Assembly (NCBI GenBank): GCA_030248215.1
Contig: JASANG010000605.1
Location: forward strand, 186,001-250,000
Direction: 5' to 3'
Source: Enoplolaimus lenunculus
Taxonomy: Eukaryota; Nematoda; Enoplea; Enoplida; Thoracostomopsidae
DNA length: 64,000 nucleotides
Shown: positions 42,224 through 52,500 of the stretch, piece after piece
How the letters are laid out: the number at the start of each line of letters is the position of its first letter
How positions within the stretch are numbered: the first letter of the stretch is position 1
Made by a program: the position numbers and the translations under genes
The notes under the pieces: model-generated
What the model was told of the DNA's origin: nothing
Database searches by the model: none
The model's input: only the letters and a program-made list of their open reading frames with translations

Positions 42224-42548
42224 CTACTGCCGTCGAGTAAGCACTCGTTCAATTGCCAGACTAATCCTTGAAACACTGTTTCGTTTTACGCCAGTCACAA
42301 ACGACGTTTTCATAGTGCGAGTGGCCTTCACTAACGTTAACGTTTCGAAGCTGCCCTTGGTTAGCCAGAGTCGCTATTTGCGGATATACGGTGACAGTGG
42401 ATTGTATTTGCCATCTGAATGGGTAAAGAAAAGTCGTTGTGCGACTAAAAATTACGCAAGTTGTAATAAACTGAACGAGACCCTGAAAGACGTGAACCCG
42501 GACGTTTACGAAAATGACGACCCGGTGATGAAAATTTTTTATGGTTAG
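42224..42548 (+). CDS. Probable terminal exon, unassigned (perhaps of the F-box gene)
   Basis: An open frame runs through this stretch to TAG at 42546-42548, with an acceptor-like GATGTTAG before it and another possible acceptor (TTTTCATAG) at 42314. The translation has an ordinary protein look (SIARLILETLFRF, VRVAFTNVNVSKLPLVS, DVNPDVYENDDPVMKIF). Its phase does not fit the visible donor at 41645 directly, so an unseen exon must lie between if it belongs to the F-box/LRR gene. It could also be the end of a separate gene. Confidence 0.35.
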
Positions 42549-45519
42549 GAGTGATCAATAACTAAGCATTGTTCAACTGTGATTACCTATCGATATTCAT
42601 TTTGTAAGTGCTGGTTTTTGCATTATTAAACCTTGCACCTGTAACTTGCAAGTGCAGTTCTCTTGTAGCAAGAACTTGCAAACGCAACCTGCAGCTGCAA
42701 TTTGCTAATAGATTTTCAAACAGAACTTGTAAATGCAAGTTCTTATTGCAAAAGTTACATGGGCAAGTGGTATCTGCTTATTTTTCTTTGAAAAATTGGC
42801 GCTCGCAAATTGCAGCTGCGAGTTCTCGCTGTTAAAACTTGCACATGTTTATGGGACATTATGCTTTGTATTCGATCTATCGCATATCTGTGATTTTGGA
42901 AGCTGGTACATAATATGTGTAGTTAGGTGTGATATAGTATTTCTTGTATTATTGTATATATTTAGTTTACTTAAAGTGAGTAATTTTGATATATCGGTAA
43001 TAATATTGGCAGTTTTATGAGTATCGGCATCGCCACTGCCACATTTTGCTGATTCTATATCGATAATTTTTGCACTTAGCAGTGAGTTTTAGTGCTTTTA
43101 ATTTCAACGATTATGGTATTTGCCTTTAAAAGAACAGTTTCTAAGGCATTATAGTCGTTCATGGTGGTTTGGTCTTAAGGCTTCGGGTTTTGTTGTGCAA
43201 TGTGGTAAATCCTAACGGTTATCAGGTTTGTTTCAGCATCGACAAAATTTCAGAATAAGAATCTGTATAAGTTTCGGCAACAGGAAGTATCTAATTATCG
43301 GCACTCCACTAATATTCAGGCTTATGTATAGCAAGGGGTGTAGCCAGAGGAGGAATAGGTGGACATTGCCTGCTCCCGAAATTTTCTAAAATGTGAAAAA
43401 GTAAGGTGAGTTGCAATAAAGATCGGATTCTGTTTCAGATTCGGGCAAATTGGAGGTTGGAATGGGATTCGGTTTTGCAACAGCGCAATCCAGCAACGTT
43501 ATTTACTACTGGTAAACAGAGGGTAAAACATTTCTAAAGCGAGTGGAACAAAATTTTTCACGTCTGCACTAAAATGTTTAGACTTAAAGGCAAGTTGAGG
43601 CTTAGGCTTGCGAATATGCAATATGCTTCTCAAAATATCTTCAGCCACAGTTTTTATGCGTTCGCCAATTTAAGGGTTGAGGCCTATACTTTTGCCTTGG
43701 TTTAATTGTAGGCTGAGGTTTACGAATATGCATTACGGGTTTAATTGTAGGCTAATGCTTACGAATGTGCATTACTGTCCTCAAAGTAACATTGCCCTTA
43801 ACTGCTTGGAAATGTCAGTTGTAGACTTAGGCTTACGAATATGCATTAAGGGCCTATAAAACAAACATGACCTCAATGTCATTTTTTAAGACCACCCAAG
43901 TAGCATTTCCTGTTTTCCAAAAATCCAAATTGCAACTGCCATACAATCTAAATGCATCAAGAGGGAAATTGAAACAGATCTCTGGTCTTCACTTTTCCAC
44001 TGCAGTACAGCAATACTTTTCAATTTGTATTTTGCAGTACAGCAAATACTTTTCAATTTGTATTTTACTGTCCAAATTTGCTTATCTGTATTCCAATGTA
44101 ATGTAAAAACTGTTTCAATTTCCCACAGTCGTCGTTTTTTTCGCAACTTTGAAATTGAATCCCAAAAGTGCATGTCAACTCCTAGTACGTGTTATAAAAT
44201 ATTTCAAATTACTGTGTGATCAAACTGTGTGTTTTCCATTTCCAACTTGTAGCCTTTTTCACTTGCAAATTAAAGTGGACGACGCATTTTTTTCGAAAAC
44301 TTTGTAATTGAAGTTCGAATATCAATCAATGTTTCAATGAAACCTGGTTTTGATATTTCAAAATTCACATGTTTTTGTATTGCCTGCATAATATTGAGTT
44401 TGCTAAACCGACACATCAAATGGCTACATATTTAATTTTATATAACACTTATCTAAACGAAAACATTTTCCAAAGCCATGGTTTGGATTCGGATGCCGCA
44501 AAGTCGCAGTGGTGAGTTGGGTGAAGGGTTCTTGGTTTTGAAAATTTCTCAAACAAAAAACAAAAACTTACTTCTGTGATTGTGTTTGAAAATAACAAAA
44601 ATGTGTAATCGCAGCTCGTGTCCCTCTAAATTTTTCCTGGCTACCTCAGTGTGTACATATGTCAAAGGAGTTTCACATTTTTCAAGGTGCTAAATCTATA
44701 GTCGGGAATGCAATGTTTTTCTAGTTCTGAACAGATTGTCTGAAGCGTTTTTGCGAAAAACCGAAAACGATGAAAATAGAACAACTAGGGTTAAAATTTT
44801 GTTACTGGTGTTGTCATAATTGCGTATAGTGTGATGAGCGTACATAGCAATGGTTTCAGTTAAGGACGGTATAGCTTCTCATGATTTCGCCCCCCGGGCT
44901 AAATATTTCACCCCATCCTTGACTCCGAGCATTCTAGCAAGATTTTCGGCCCCCAGTTCGAAGATTTGGACTCTCTAGATATATGATTAAATTAGTGCCG
45001 TGTTAGAGTATTAGAATATAAAATATTCAGCTCCAAGTGAACAATCTGCACAGCACTATTCACAAATTTCTCTGGATACGCGTTAGTTTAAGTTAACAAT
45101 ACGACGTTATGGTTGTTATGGTTCTTGTTCATATGATCATTTAAAGAAGCTTGTGTACTTATCAAGCTTATTAACGCAGCAAACATTCAAAGTCGTATGT
45201 TTGTTTCTCGCTGAAAACATACTTACCGATACTGGGATTGAGATTTCTGTTGAAAAATATAAAGTGGGTACTAATTCAATCATATTTCTGTTCTGAGGTT
45301 CACTATCTTCAGACAGTGAACCAAAAATTTGCATGCCAAAACGCTCGGATTCAGACACATTCTTAATGGTGTCAAATACTTGGTCCGGGAAGCATGTTAC
45401 ACCGAACACTGAAATCGGTCCATTGGCTTTATGATTAAAGATAAGTTGTTACTTGAAGTGAGCATAGTTAATTATTTAATTAACAGCATGTAACTCGATA
45501 AAACTGTTATTAATATTAA
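42549..45519. other. Gene-free stretch with small repeats
   Basis: 42630-42850 holds many CTTGCAA/TTGCAAGT words in both directions, like a worn inverted-repeat element. 43570-43870 repeats GGCTTACGAATATGCATTA-type words with TTAGGC-like pieces three to four times. 44003-44067 is a tandem duplication of about 32 bases (CAGTACAGCAAATACTTTTC...). Nothing else is recognised; the minus frame at 45137-45409 has no known motif. Confidence 0.45.
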
Positions 45520-45775
45520 CCATTTCTCACATGAATATTTTCTATTTCCCCTGAGACCTACTTTTATGCTAGGATTCGAACTCGGGTGACTGGCGTGGGA
45601 GGCGTATACCATCACCACTCAGCTATAGGAGCTTGACGCTCGAGCCCGAGGGGGCTCTCACGTCTTATGGTGATTTAGTACTATGTATACGTGTTGCAAT
45701 TGTTAAACGATAGACATTATTTAACGTATATACACTGCGCTTAGTTGCCTATAGGCAACTCAAAGTGAGAAGGGG
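45520..45775 (-). mobile_element. piggyBac-like MITE with an internal tRNA-Gly-like promoter, copy 1
   Basis: Flanks TTAA and TTAT; ends CCATTTCTCACATGAA and AGTGAGAAGGGG. On the minus strand it holds TATAGCTGAGTGGTGATGG (A box) and CGAGTTCGAATCC (B box) separated by a CCTCCCACG anticodon-like loop, like tRNA-Gly(CCC). It is over 90% identical to the copy at 45809. Confidence 0.75.
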
Positions 45776-45808
45776 TTATAGATAGTAAATTGAAAATTTT
45801 TCGCTTAA

Positions 45809-46071
45809 CCCTTTCTCACATGAATATTTTCTATTTCCCCTGAGACCTACTTTTATGCTAGGATTCGAACTCGGGTGACTGGCGTGGGAGGCGTATACAA
45901 TCACCACTCAGCTATAGCAGCTTGACGCTCGAGCCCGAGGGCGCTCTCACGTCTTATAGTGATTTAGTACCATGTATACGTGCTGCAATTGGTAAACACA
46001 GTGCGATACACAATATTTAACGTATATACACTGCGCTTAGTTGCCTATAGGCAACTCAATGTGAGAAGGGG
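45809..46071 (-). mobile_element. piggyBac-like MITE with an internal tRNA-Gly-like promoter, copy 2
   Basis: TTAA at 45805-45808 and 46072-46075 are the target duplication. The ends CCCTTTCTCACAT and ATGTGAGAAGGGG form an inverted repeat with one mismatch, and TTAACCCTTT is a typical piggyBac-type terminus. Inside are a short palindrome (AGTTGCCTATAGGCAACT) and, on the minus strand, A and B boxes of a tRNA-Gly-like sequence. It is 263 bp and non-coding. Confidence 0.82.
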
Positions 46072-47405
46072 TTAATATAAACTAGTCATCCAACTTTGCG
46101 TAATGCGCAAAAGAGTTAGCAAATGCATAAAATATGTATGCAAGTTTTCCAATTATAGAACAATTCAGTTTGTGTGCTATGAAAATGTTGTAAACTAAAT
46201 ATGCTGGAAACTTGCCCAAAATACGCATGTGGGGCGTTTCAGCTTTAATATATAGATGTCTGTATATAATACTGCTGCTTCGTGTAAACGTCTTTCGTTT
46301 GCTATTAGTATTGTGCTAGATACAGGAGTTAAGCGATATCTTTATTATCTGTAGCTTATGTGTATCACCTGTTGTGTAAAACCAGAAACCAGAAATTGGA
46401 GCTAGTGACTATGTATCGGTCAAGATATAAATAAATGCAAATTTCGTCAATGCTTTATCGATTGTAGCTCGAAATATGGGCATTAAGACTAGTGAGTCGA
46501 TAAACGAGGGTAAATGTTGTAGTTACGTTGCTTTAGGAATTATACTATGTATATATCAGAGTGCTACCGGATATCCGGCTCCGGTATTTTAACTTGGCGG
46601 ATATCATTTTGAAACAGACTACAAAAAGTATCTTTGTTCCAGGCTGATGTATTATTCAGAGCTACACGGGTAACGCGGGTACGGGTGAGAAAATTTTGAC
46701 GCGGGTAAAGATTATCGGCTAATATATAGAACAGGGGCGGGACAATATAAGCATATTCCTATGCCTAAGCTTAAACCTAAGCGTAAGAATGATCATATTC
46801 CTAAGCCTAACCCAAGCAAAGAAATGAGTCTTAAGCTTCAGCTTACTATATATTTTAGTCCAACAGAAAAATTCTCCGTCCCTGATCTTATCATGGGCCA
46901 GAATGTCAAAGCACTGTAAAAATTTATGATTCTTTACCCGCCTAAAATTTATCTAAACGGCAAACAGCGGTTAAAGTACATAATATTCCTCACGAATAAA
47001 GCAGGTTGTTAAAATTATGATTCTGGCGGAATTAGGCGTGTGCACACGGGAATACTTTTCACATACATATCAACAGAAATGTTTGGAGTACAGATTATCA
47101 TATATTTTTCTTTAGCTTGAAACAATATGTTCACAAGTTTTTAAAACGACTTGCGACGAAACTATAAAGAAATGTGTGATTATACGTTCTTAACTACAAT
47201 GATTTCGCACAGACATGAACATTTTGATTCACTGATCATGACCACCCGTTGGCAAACAAACTAGTTTTACCCGTGTGGGTGTAATGTGCAATATTCGGCG
47301 TTACATTTTTTTACTGAACGGTTTCTTTTCAAAGTTTATTGTATTAACGTAAATCTACTGACGTTACATCTATACGCTATAAAATTGCACAATTGTATCG
47401 AACAC
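46072..47405. other. Gene-free stretch with a TTAGGC-type MITE
   Basis: 46725-46905 has TATATAGAACAGGGGCGG at the left, ATCATGGGCC at the right and CCTAAGC words between, a worn TTAGGC-type MITE. 46558-46600 is a CCGGATATCCGGCTCCGG fragment. No gene is visible. Confidence 0.5.
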
Positions 47406-47900
47406 CAGAGGGTGCAAGCGAGAGGTGAAAAATACCGGAGCCGGAGTTGAGGCGAAATTAGGTGGTAAATATGATGGTTAATTAGCAGGGTTAACAGAAA
47501 GTTTGGCTCCGGCAGAAAATTGGCTTCCGGCTCCGGTAGACTTTTTGCCGGATTTTCCGCAATTTTGATAGTAAAATTTTGCATAACTTTGCAAAATTTA
47601 TCTGTTTTGTTCGTTTCGTTTTACTTTTGTCACAGTTTTTAAGAAAAAATTAAGAAAGTTCGCAAAAATTAGCGTATTAAGCAAACAACTTAACAACATA
47701 TTGCAGATATTGGTTAAAATTAACTACTAACCATCATTTTTACTACCTAATTTCGCCTCACCCCTGGCTCCGGCAACTTTTGTTGACCTGCGGCTCTGGT
47801 ATTGTTCACCTCCGGTTGCACCCTGTTAGTTAATTTTAACTAATATCTGCAATATGTTATATTAAGTACGGGTATTAGTGATGGGCATCGGACATTTTTC
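47406..47900. mobile_element. CTCCGG MITE interrupted by a member of its own subfamily
   Basis: 47406-47485 (GGGTGCAAGCGAGAGGTG, GAGGCGAAATTAGGTGG) and 47826-47900 (GTTAATTTTAACTAATATC, TGCAATATGTT) are consecutive parts of one CTCCGG-type MITE, as the order within 47486-47825 shows. The inner copy lies between them. Confidence 0.7.
47486..47825. mobile_element. hAT-like MITE, CTCCGG subfamily, nested in its own kind
   Basis: Ends CAGGGTTAACAGAAAG and CACCTCCGGTTGCACCCTG; words GGCTCCGGCAGAAAAT and CTCCGG. The flanking 8-mers TTAATTAG and TTAGTTAA agree at six positions and lie within the older copy's sequence. Confidence 0.78.
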
Positions 47901-48149
47901 ACATATGCAACAGCTTCAATAGTCCAGAGTATTCGGTTTAGAAGATTGCTACTGACTATATAATAAATACTTGCGTTGGCCACCTGAAATTGAGTTGATT
48001 TGGTTTCTCTCCGATTATATCGAATGTCACGCTCCCCTTGACGGAGTCGTTTTACGTTTCAAGAAGAATGAATCACATTAAAATATATATACTTAAGCTA
48101 AATCGTACAAACAGCAGCTCCTGTTAGTATTATGGTGTCCCGCTTTCAG

Positions 48150-48383
48150 TGGTGGTCCATAGATTTCTGACGGGGGTGTAAGAACAGCACGATCGGGACA
48201 ACCCTTCTTCCGAAAGTATATACTGTGAATATGCACGATTTTGCCTTAAATTTCTCCGAAACATGGCCACGCCGGGAATTGAACCTCGGACTTCTCGCTC
48301 GCGAGTCAAGCGCGCTATCATATTTTCCTTCAGGACTATGTGCATATGCATGTGTCTTACATTACATACACTATACACATATA
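48150..48383 (-). repeat. tRNA-derived SINE-like repeat
   Basis: Minus-strand GATAGCGCGCTTGACTCG and GAGGTTCAATTCCCGGCG are tRNA-like; the flank (CTCCGAAACATGGCCACGCC) is shared with 36890 and 48880. A CTCCGG MITE follows at 48384 at its edge. Confidence 0.6.
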
Positions 48384-48726
48384 CAAGGGTACAACCGAAG
48401 GTCTGGCTCCGGCAGGAAATCGTCCTCCGGCTCCGGTAGAATTTTTGCCGGAGGTTCCGGCACTTTCGGTAGTAAAATTTGCATTATTTTGCAAACTATA
48501 TCTGCTTAGCGCTTTTCGTTTTACTTTTGTCACAATTTTCAGGAAAGGATTTCCGAGATTTCACAGAAAATTGGCGTAAAACCAAACAACTTAACAACAT
48601 ATTACAGATACTGGCTAGAATTAACTATTAAGCATCATTTTTACCACCTGATTTCGCCTCACCTCCGGCTCCGGGAAGTTCCGTTGACCTCCGGGTCCGG
48701 TATTTTTCACCTCCGGTTGCAACCTG
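48384..48726. mobile_element. hAT-like MITE, CTCCGG subfamily
   Basis: Ends CAAGGGTACAACCGAAGG and CCTCCGGTTGCAACCTG. The words GGCTCCGGCAGG and CCTCCGGCTCCGG flank the core seen at 47486 and 33899. Target duplications are not clear. Confidence 0.75.
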
Positions 48727-48779
48727 GAACCGCGATACCAAACTTACCTGAGTCCATATGCATATTTAAAGCGCCGATC

Positions 48780-49080
48780 TCAGTGGGACCTCCATGTCAG
48801 AACTGCACGGTCGGGACGACCCTTTTCCTCGAAGTATTGCGAATATACATGGTTTTCCCCCTATATTTCTCGGAAACATCTTATGACCGCGCCGGGAATC
48901 GAACCTCGGACCTCTCGCTGCATGGTGAGTCAAGCGCGCTACCCTTTACACCACGCGGCTCATATCATAATTTCCACTGGTTGTATATGTGCACGAGTAT
49001 ATATGTCTTAACATTAAGTAGCACATGCACAAGCTACACCGCGTATACTCACAGGGGGCAAGCTCGTAAATGTTTTGAAA
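48780..49080 (-). repeat. tRNA-derived SINE-like repeat, best tRNA-like copy
   Basis: The minus strand at about 48890-48962 reads GCCGCGTGGTGTAAAGGG TAGCGCGCTTGAC... with B box GAGGTTCGATTCCCGGC. An acceptor-like pairing CCGCG/CGCGG exists, but the T stem has mismatches and the anticodon arm is irregular. Copies at 36840 and 48150 share the same flanks, so I call it a SINE, not a working tRNA gene. Confidence 0.6.
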
Positions 49081-49109
49081 CCTATAGGGGAAAATTGTAA
49101 CGTAGGGAC

Positions 49110-49520
49110 CAGGGTGCAACCGGAATTCCGGTTCCGGTAAGGAAATCCGGTATTTTTAACTATCCGGTTCCGGTAATTCGGTATTTTTTCACCGGAATTT
49201 TCCGGTATTTTTGGTATTGAAAATTTTTTCACATTCGAACATTTAAGAAAAATTGGCATATTATTTGAACTTATATATCTAAAACTGTCCGAGCGTGTAC
49301 TATTGTCAAAACTTTTAATTTGTGCCACAATCCATAATTTATCATACACCTACTGCATTTGCTTCAGGATTTTGGCATTCTAAATGGTGTCTTTACAGTA
49401 TTAAAAGCGATAGAATAGCGCTTAAAAATTAATTTTTCGGTAACAAATATGTTTTATTTTCCGGTTCCGTATTTTTTTAACTATCCGGTTCCGGTATTTT
49501 ATAATTCCGGTTGCACCCTG
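49110..49520. mobile_element. hAT-like MITE, TTCCGG subfamily 2, complete
   Basis: Perfect 8-bp target duplications GTAGGGAC (49102-49109 and 49521-49528). Ends CAGGGTGCAACCGGAATT and AATTCCGGTTGCACCCTG are perfect inverted repeats. It is 411 bp, non-coding, and its core is the reverse of 35241-35660. Likely a young copy. Confidence 0.93.
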
Positions 49521-49534
49521 GTAGGGACCATACA

Positions 49535-52500
49535 ACATCTTGGGAACTTTTATACTTAAATTTTCGTTTCCGCTGTTTTGAACACTATCCATATCTGTTG
49601 CTGTTTATATTTTTATTATCCAAGACACCGGATATAGCGCACTATTGAAAACTGAAGCGGCCGCTGACTTTAGCATAAACGCCTATACGATTTGCACTCG
49701 TACACATCAGGTTTACAATATTCAGCTACTAAGTGTGGCCAAAAATTTGTTTAACCTTTCTGAAAAATTTCAGACATAGACTTTTAGAATTGGCGTAAAA
49801 AGTTGAATCAAAGACGATGATTTAGCACAAGTTATAAAAAATACAAGACAGTAGTAGTATTGAACTTGACGGAAAGCGGAAACCTTCGGCAAATATTATA
49901 CTGGAACTGGAGGTTGATTTTCTCCCGAGCATAATGCAAACCTCCGGTTGTTCTCCGTGACAAATCAAGCAATTTCTTAGGAAAACATAAAATTCTTTTT
50001 TCTCGTTTACGCATACGAGCTCAAAATCAGCTTACTACATAACTTTATTTAACTATCCTCAAAATTTAGCACTTTAACACACGCAGTGAACCGGGACAGA
50101 AAACTGCACATATATACTTACAGCTTTTGCATACCTTTCTGAGACATCATTTCATATAACTTTTCGGTTCGTACTTATAATTTTTCATGCTTCCATATCT
50201 GTGCAAGAGTATCTTGCGAAATATAACAGTTTCACACTTTTATATCTCTGCTAAGAAACAATCTTCGAATTCAAGACTATTACATAAACTCAAAAACACA
50301 AATTAATAGAAGAAGCGGTAAGCAAAACAGCTTCAAATTGGCCAATAAAAATGCAGGTATAAGAAATTCAAGCGATTAACGACTGCGTCCACACATGCAA
50401 ATTATATTTAATAGTATGAATTCCAGTGGATAGGTAATTAGCACCTGTAAGAGCTTCAATTTGCTGCAAAATCTTGCACGTGTGAATAGGGCTTAACAAA
50501 GTGCCACAAAGATAATTTTTGCGTTGTGTAAAGACCCTAAGACGACTAAAATTGATTGTTGCATATATGTTAAGTCAGATGCGCTTCCGCTTAACTATTT
50601 AAAAAACGGAAAAAATTAAAATTTGAAAGGACGGCGAACACTTTTGTAGAATTTTGTTAACGTACATACAGAATGACGCTCAGATGCAAACGCTTATTTT
50701 TACGTGATGCATACAAGTTCACCCTAACAGTATATATTAAATTACAGAGTATATTACCATTGTGGCATGAGAAATGTACATAGCAAATAGGTTAACCTGT
50801 AAAACGTAACAAAATTAAAATACCTCAGATTATCACAATCTAGCTCAAAATACACAATTAACCGAAAAAAAACGTTAAAAAACAGCAAATACAAATATGA
50901 AATTAGTGCACAAATATAGCTAACCCGTAGACGAAGCTAAAGTGGCCGTGTAAAAAATTAGTTTTTTTCACAAAATTTAACAGAAAGTAGAAAACGGGAA
51001 GTTAAACGTTCTCACTGTTCCGCTTTGAATATAAATATTACAACCGTCTAATTGAAACTGTAAGTCGATCATTTTAAACGCTTCCTTGCATGCTGCTACG
51101 TAACTTTTACAGATTGAAGTAACAATACTGGACCAGAGGTTCATCTGAACTTTTTTAAATCATAGCAATAAAATTTGTGCAAATGTAAATAAGGTCAATG
51201 CGAACTCTCAAATGCAGACAGTTCTTACTTGAGCTATTAAAATATTTACGATTTAAATGCCTATGTATTTTTAAAATCAATTTACACCGATGCCACTATT
51301 AATACTCCGCCACACGTGCTACGGCTAATTCTAGATGATTTATTACTAAAAACAAACGATGAATAATAAATCAGTTTCAACATATAAAAGAGTAAATACA
51401 TTACAAATAAATGGTGAAACTGAATAAATTCATGATTTCTAATATCTAAACATATGCCTATGCCGAAACAAACTAAGCCTATAAACCTATCCTTGTAACC
51501 ATTGTATTGCAGTTGACATTAAAATTGTGCAGCAGGGTAAATTTTTTAAGTTTACAAATGTCAAACACTACAGTTTCAAAAATTCATACTTGAGTCTATA
51601 GTGATGGGTCACGACTTCAATGGCCTCCCTTGGGTCCGCCAGTGCTCAATGTACTGTATAATTTATATAAGAAACCGCTAATTGATGATATGACGATAAA
51701 GTTTGCAGCCAAAATGACTTTCGAAAGAATCTTTTTTCCACCTTACCTTAGAAAACAAGTAGTTTTTTACATAATTAAACCTGAGACCTCCACAATTGGG
51801 AAGTATAGGAGCGCGCACAGCGCCACTCGGTCTGTACAGATTCAGATTGAAAACGAGAGTTGTTTGCAAAAATTTGCATACATTCAGGAATTTAGGCCAA
51901 AAGATAAAATAAAAAAACAACCACTATACAATGAAAACTGCGCAAATATGCAGCTTTTAAATTCATTACTTTGTACATTCACTCACATTTTAGATGCAAC
52001 AAAACAAAGCGCAGCGTTATTAATAATACAAAACCAAAATCAAAATATAGGTTACGTCAGATATTTGAATAAATGCTGACAAAATATAATACAAGAAATT
52101 ACAGCTTTAAAATTGTTGGGAAAAATTAATGTGTCTTCAACGATAGCATTCGTACATCATGTCACAATTGTTACATGTGTTTCATGTGCAATTATGAGCA
52201 AACGAACCCTGTCTAGGCAAATTTTTCGCCTTGTAAGTTTTCGTACAGATCACATATATGCCCAAATTATTTTAATGAAGCAAGAAATGTGGACGTATCG
52301 ATTTTTTAAAATTGCTGCAGTCAAGGTCGTATTTCGGGTTCGGGTTCCTAAATGCCCTCAAACACAGTGGCACGCAGCATCGACCTAATGATCATTGATT
52401 GAAGAAATTTTCGTAAACGAGACACCAGACACATTTCTTGCATTCAAACTCTACAAAAAAGTTGGCTTTTGAATCTAGGTGAGTTTTACCATTCATTTTG

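Noticed and set aside
42640-42850. CRISPR-like or satellite array of CTTGCAA words
   Set aside because: Words are irregularly spaced and in both orientations; better read as a worn inverted-repeat element. A CRISPR array is not expected in this eukaryotic DNA.
48890-48962. Functional tRNA gene on the minus strand
   Set aside because: A and B boxes are present, but stems have mismatches and the same unit recurs with shared flanks at 36.9 and 48.3 kb, so it is a repeat.
51630-52079. 149-residue plus-strand frame
   Set aside because: Rich in Asn, Ile, Lys and Gln as expected from AT-rich DNA, with no motif; a competing minus-strand frame also exists.
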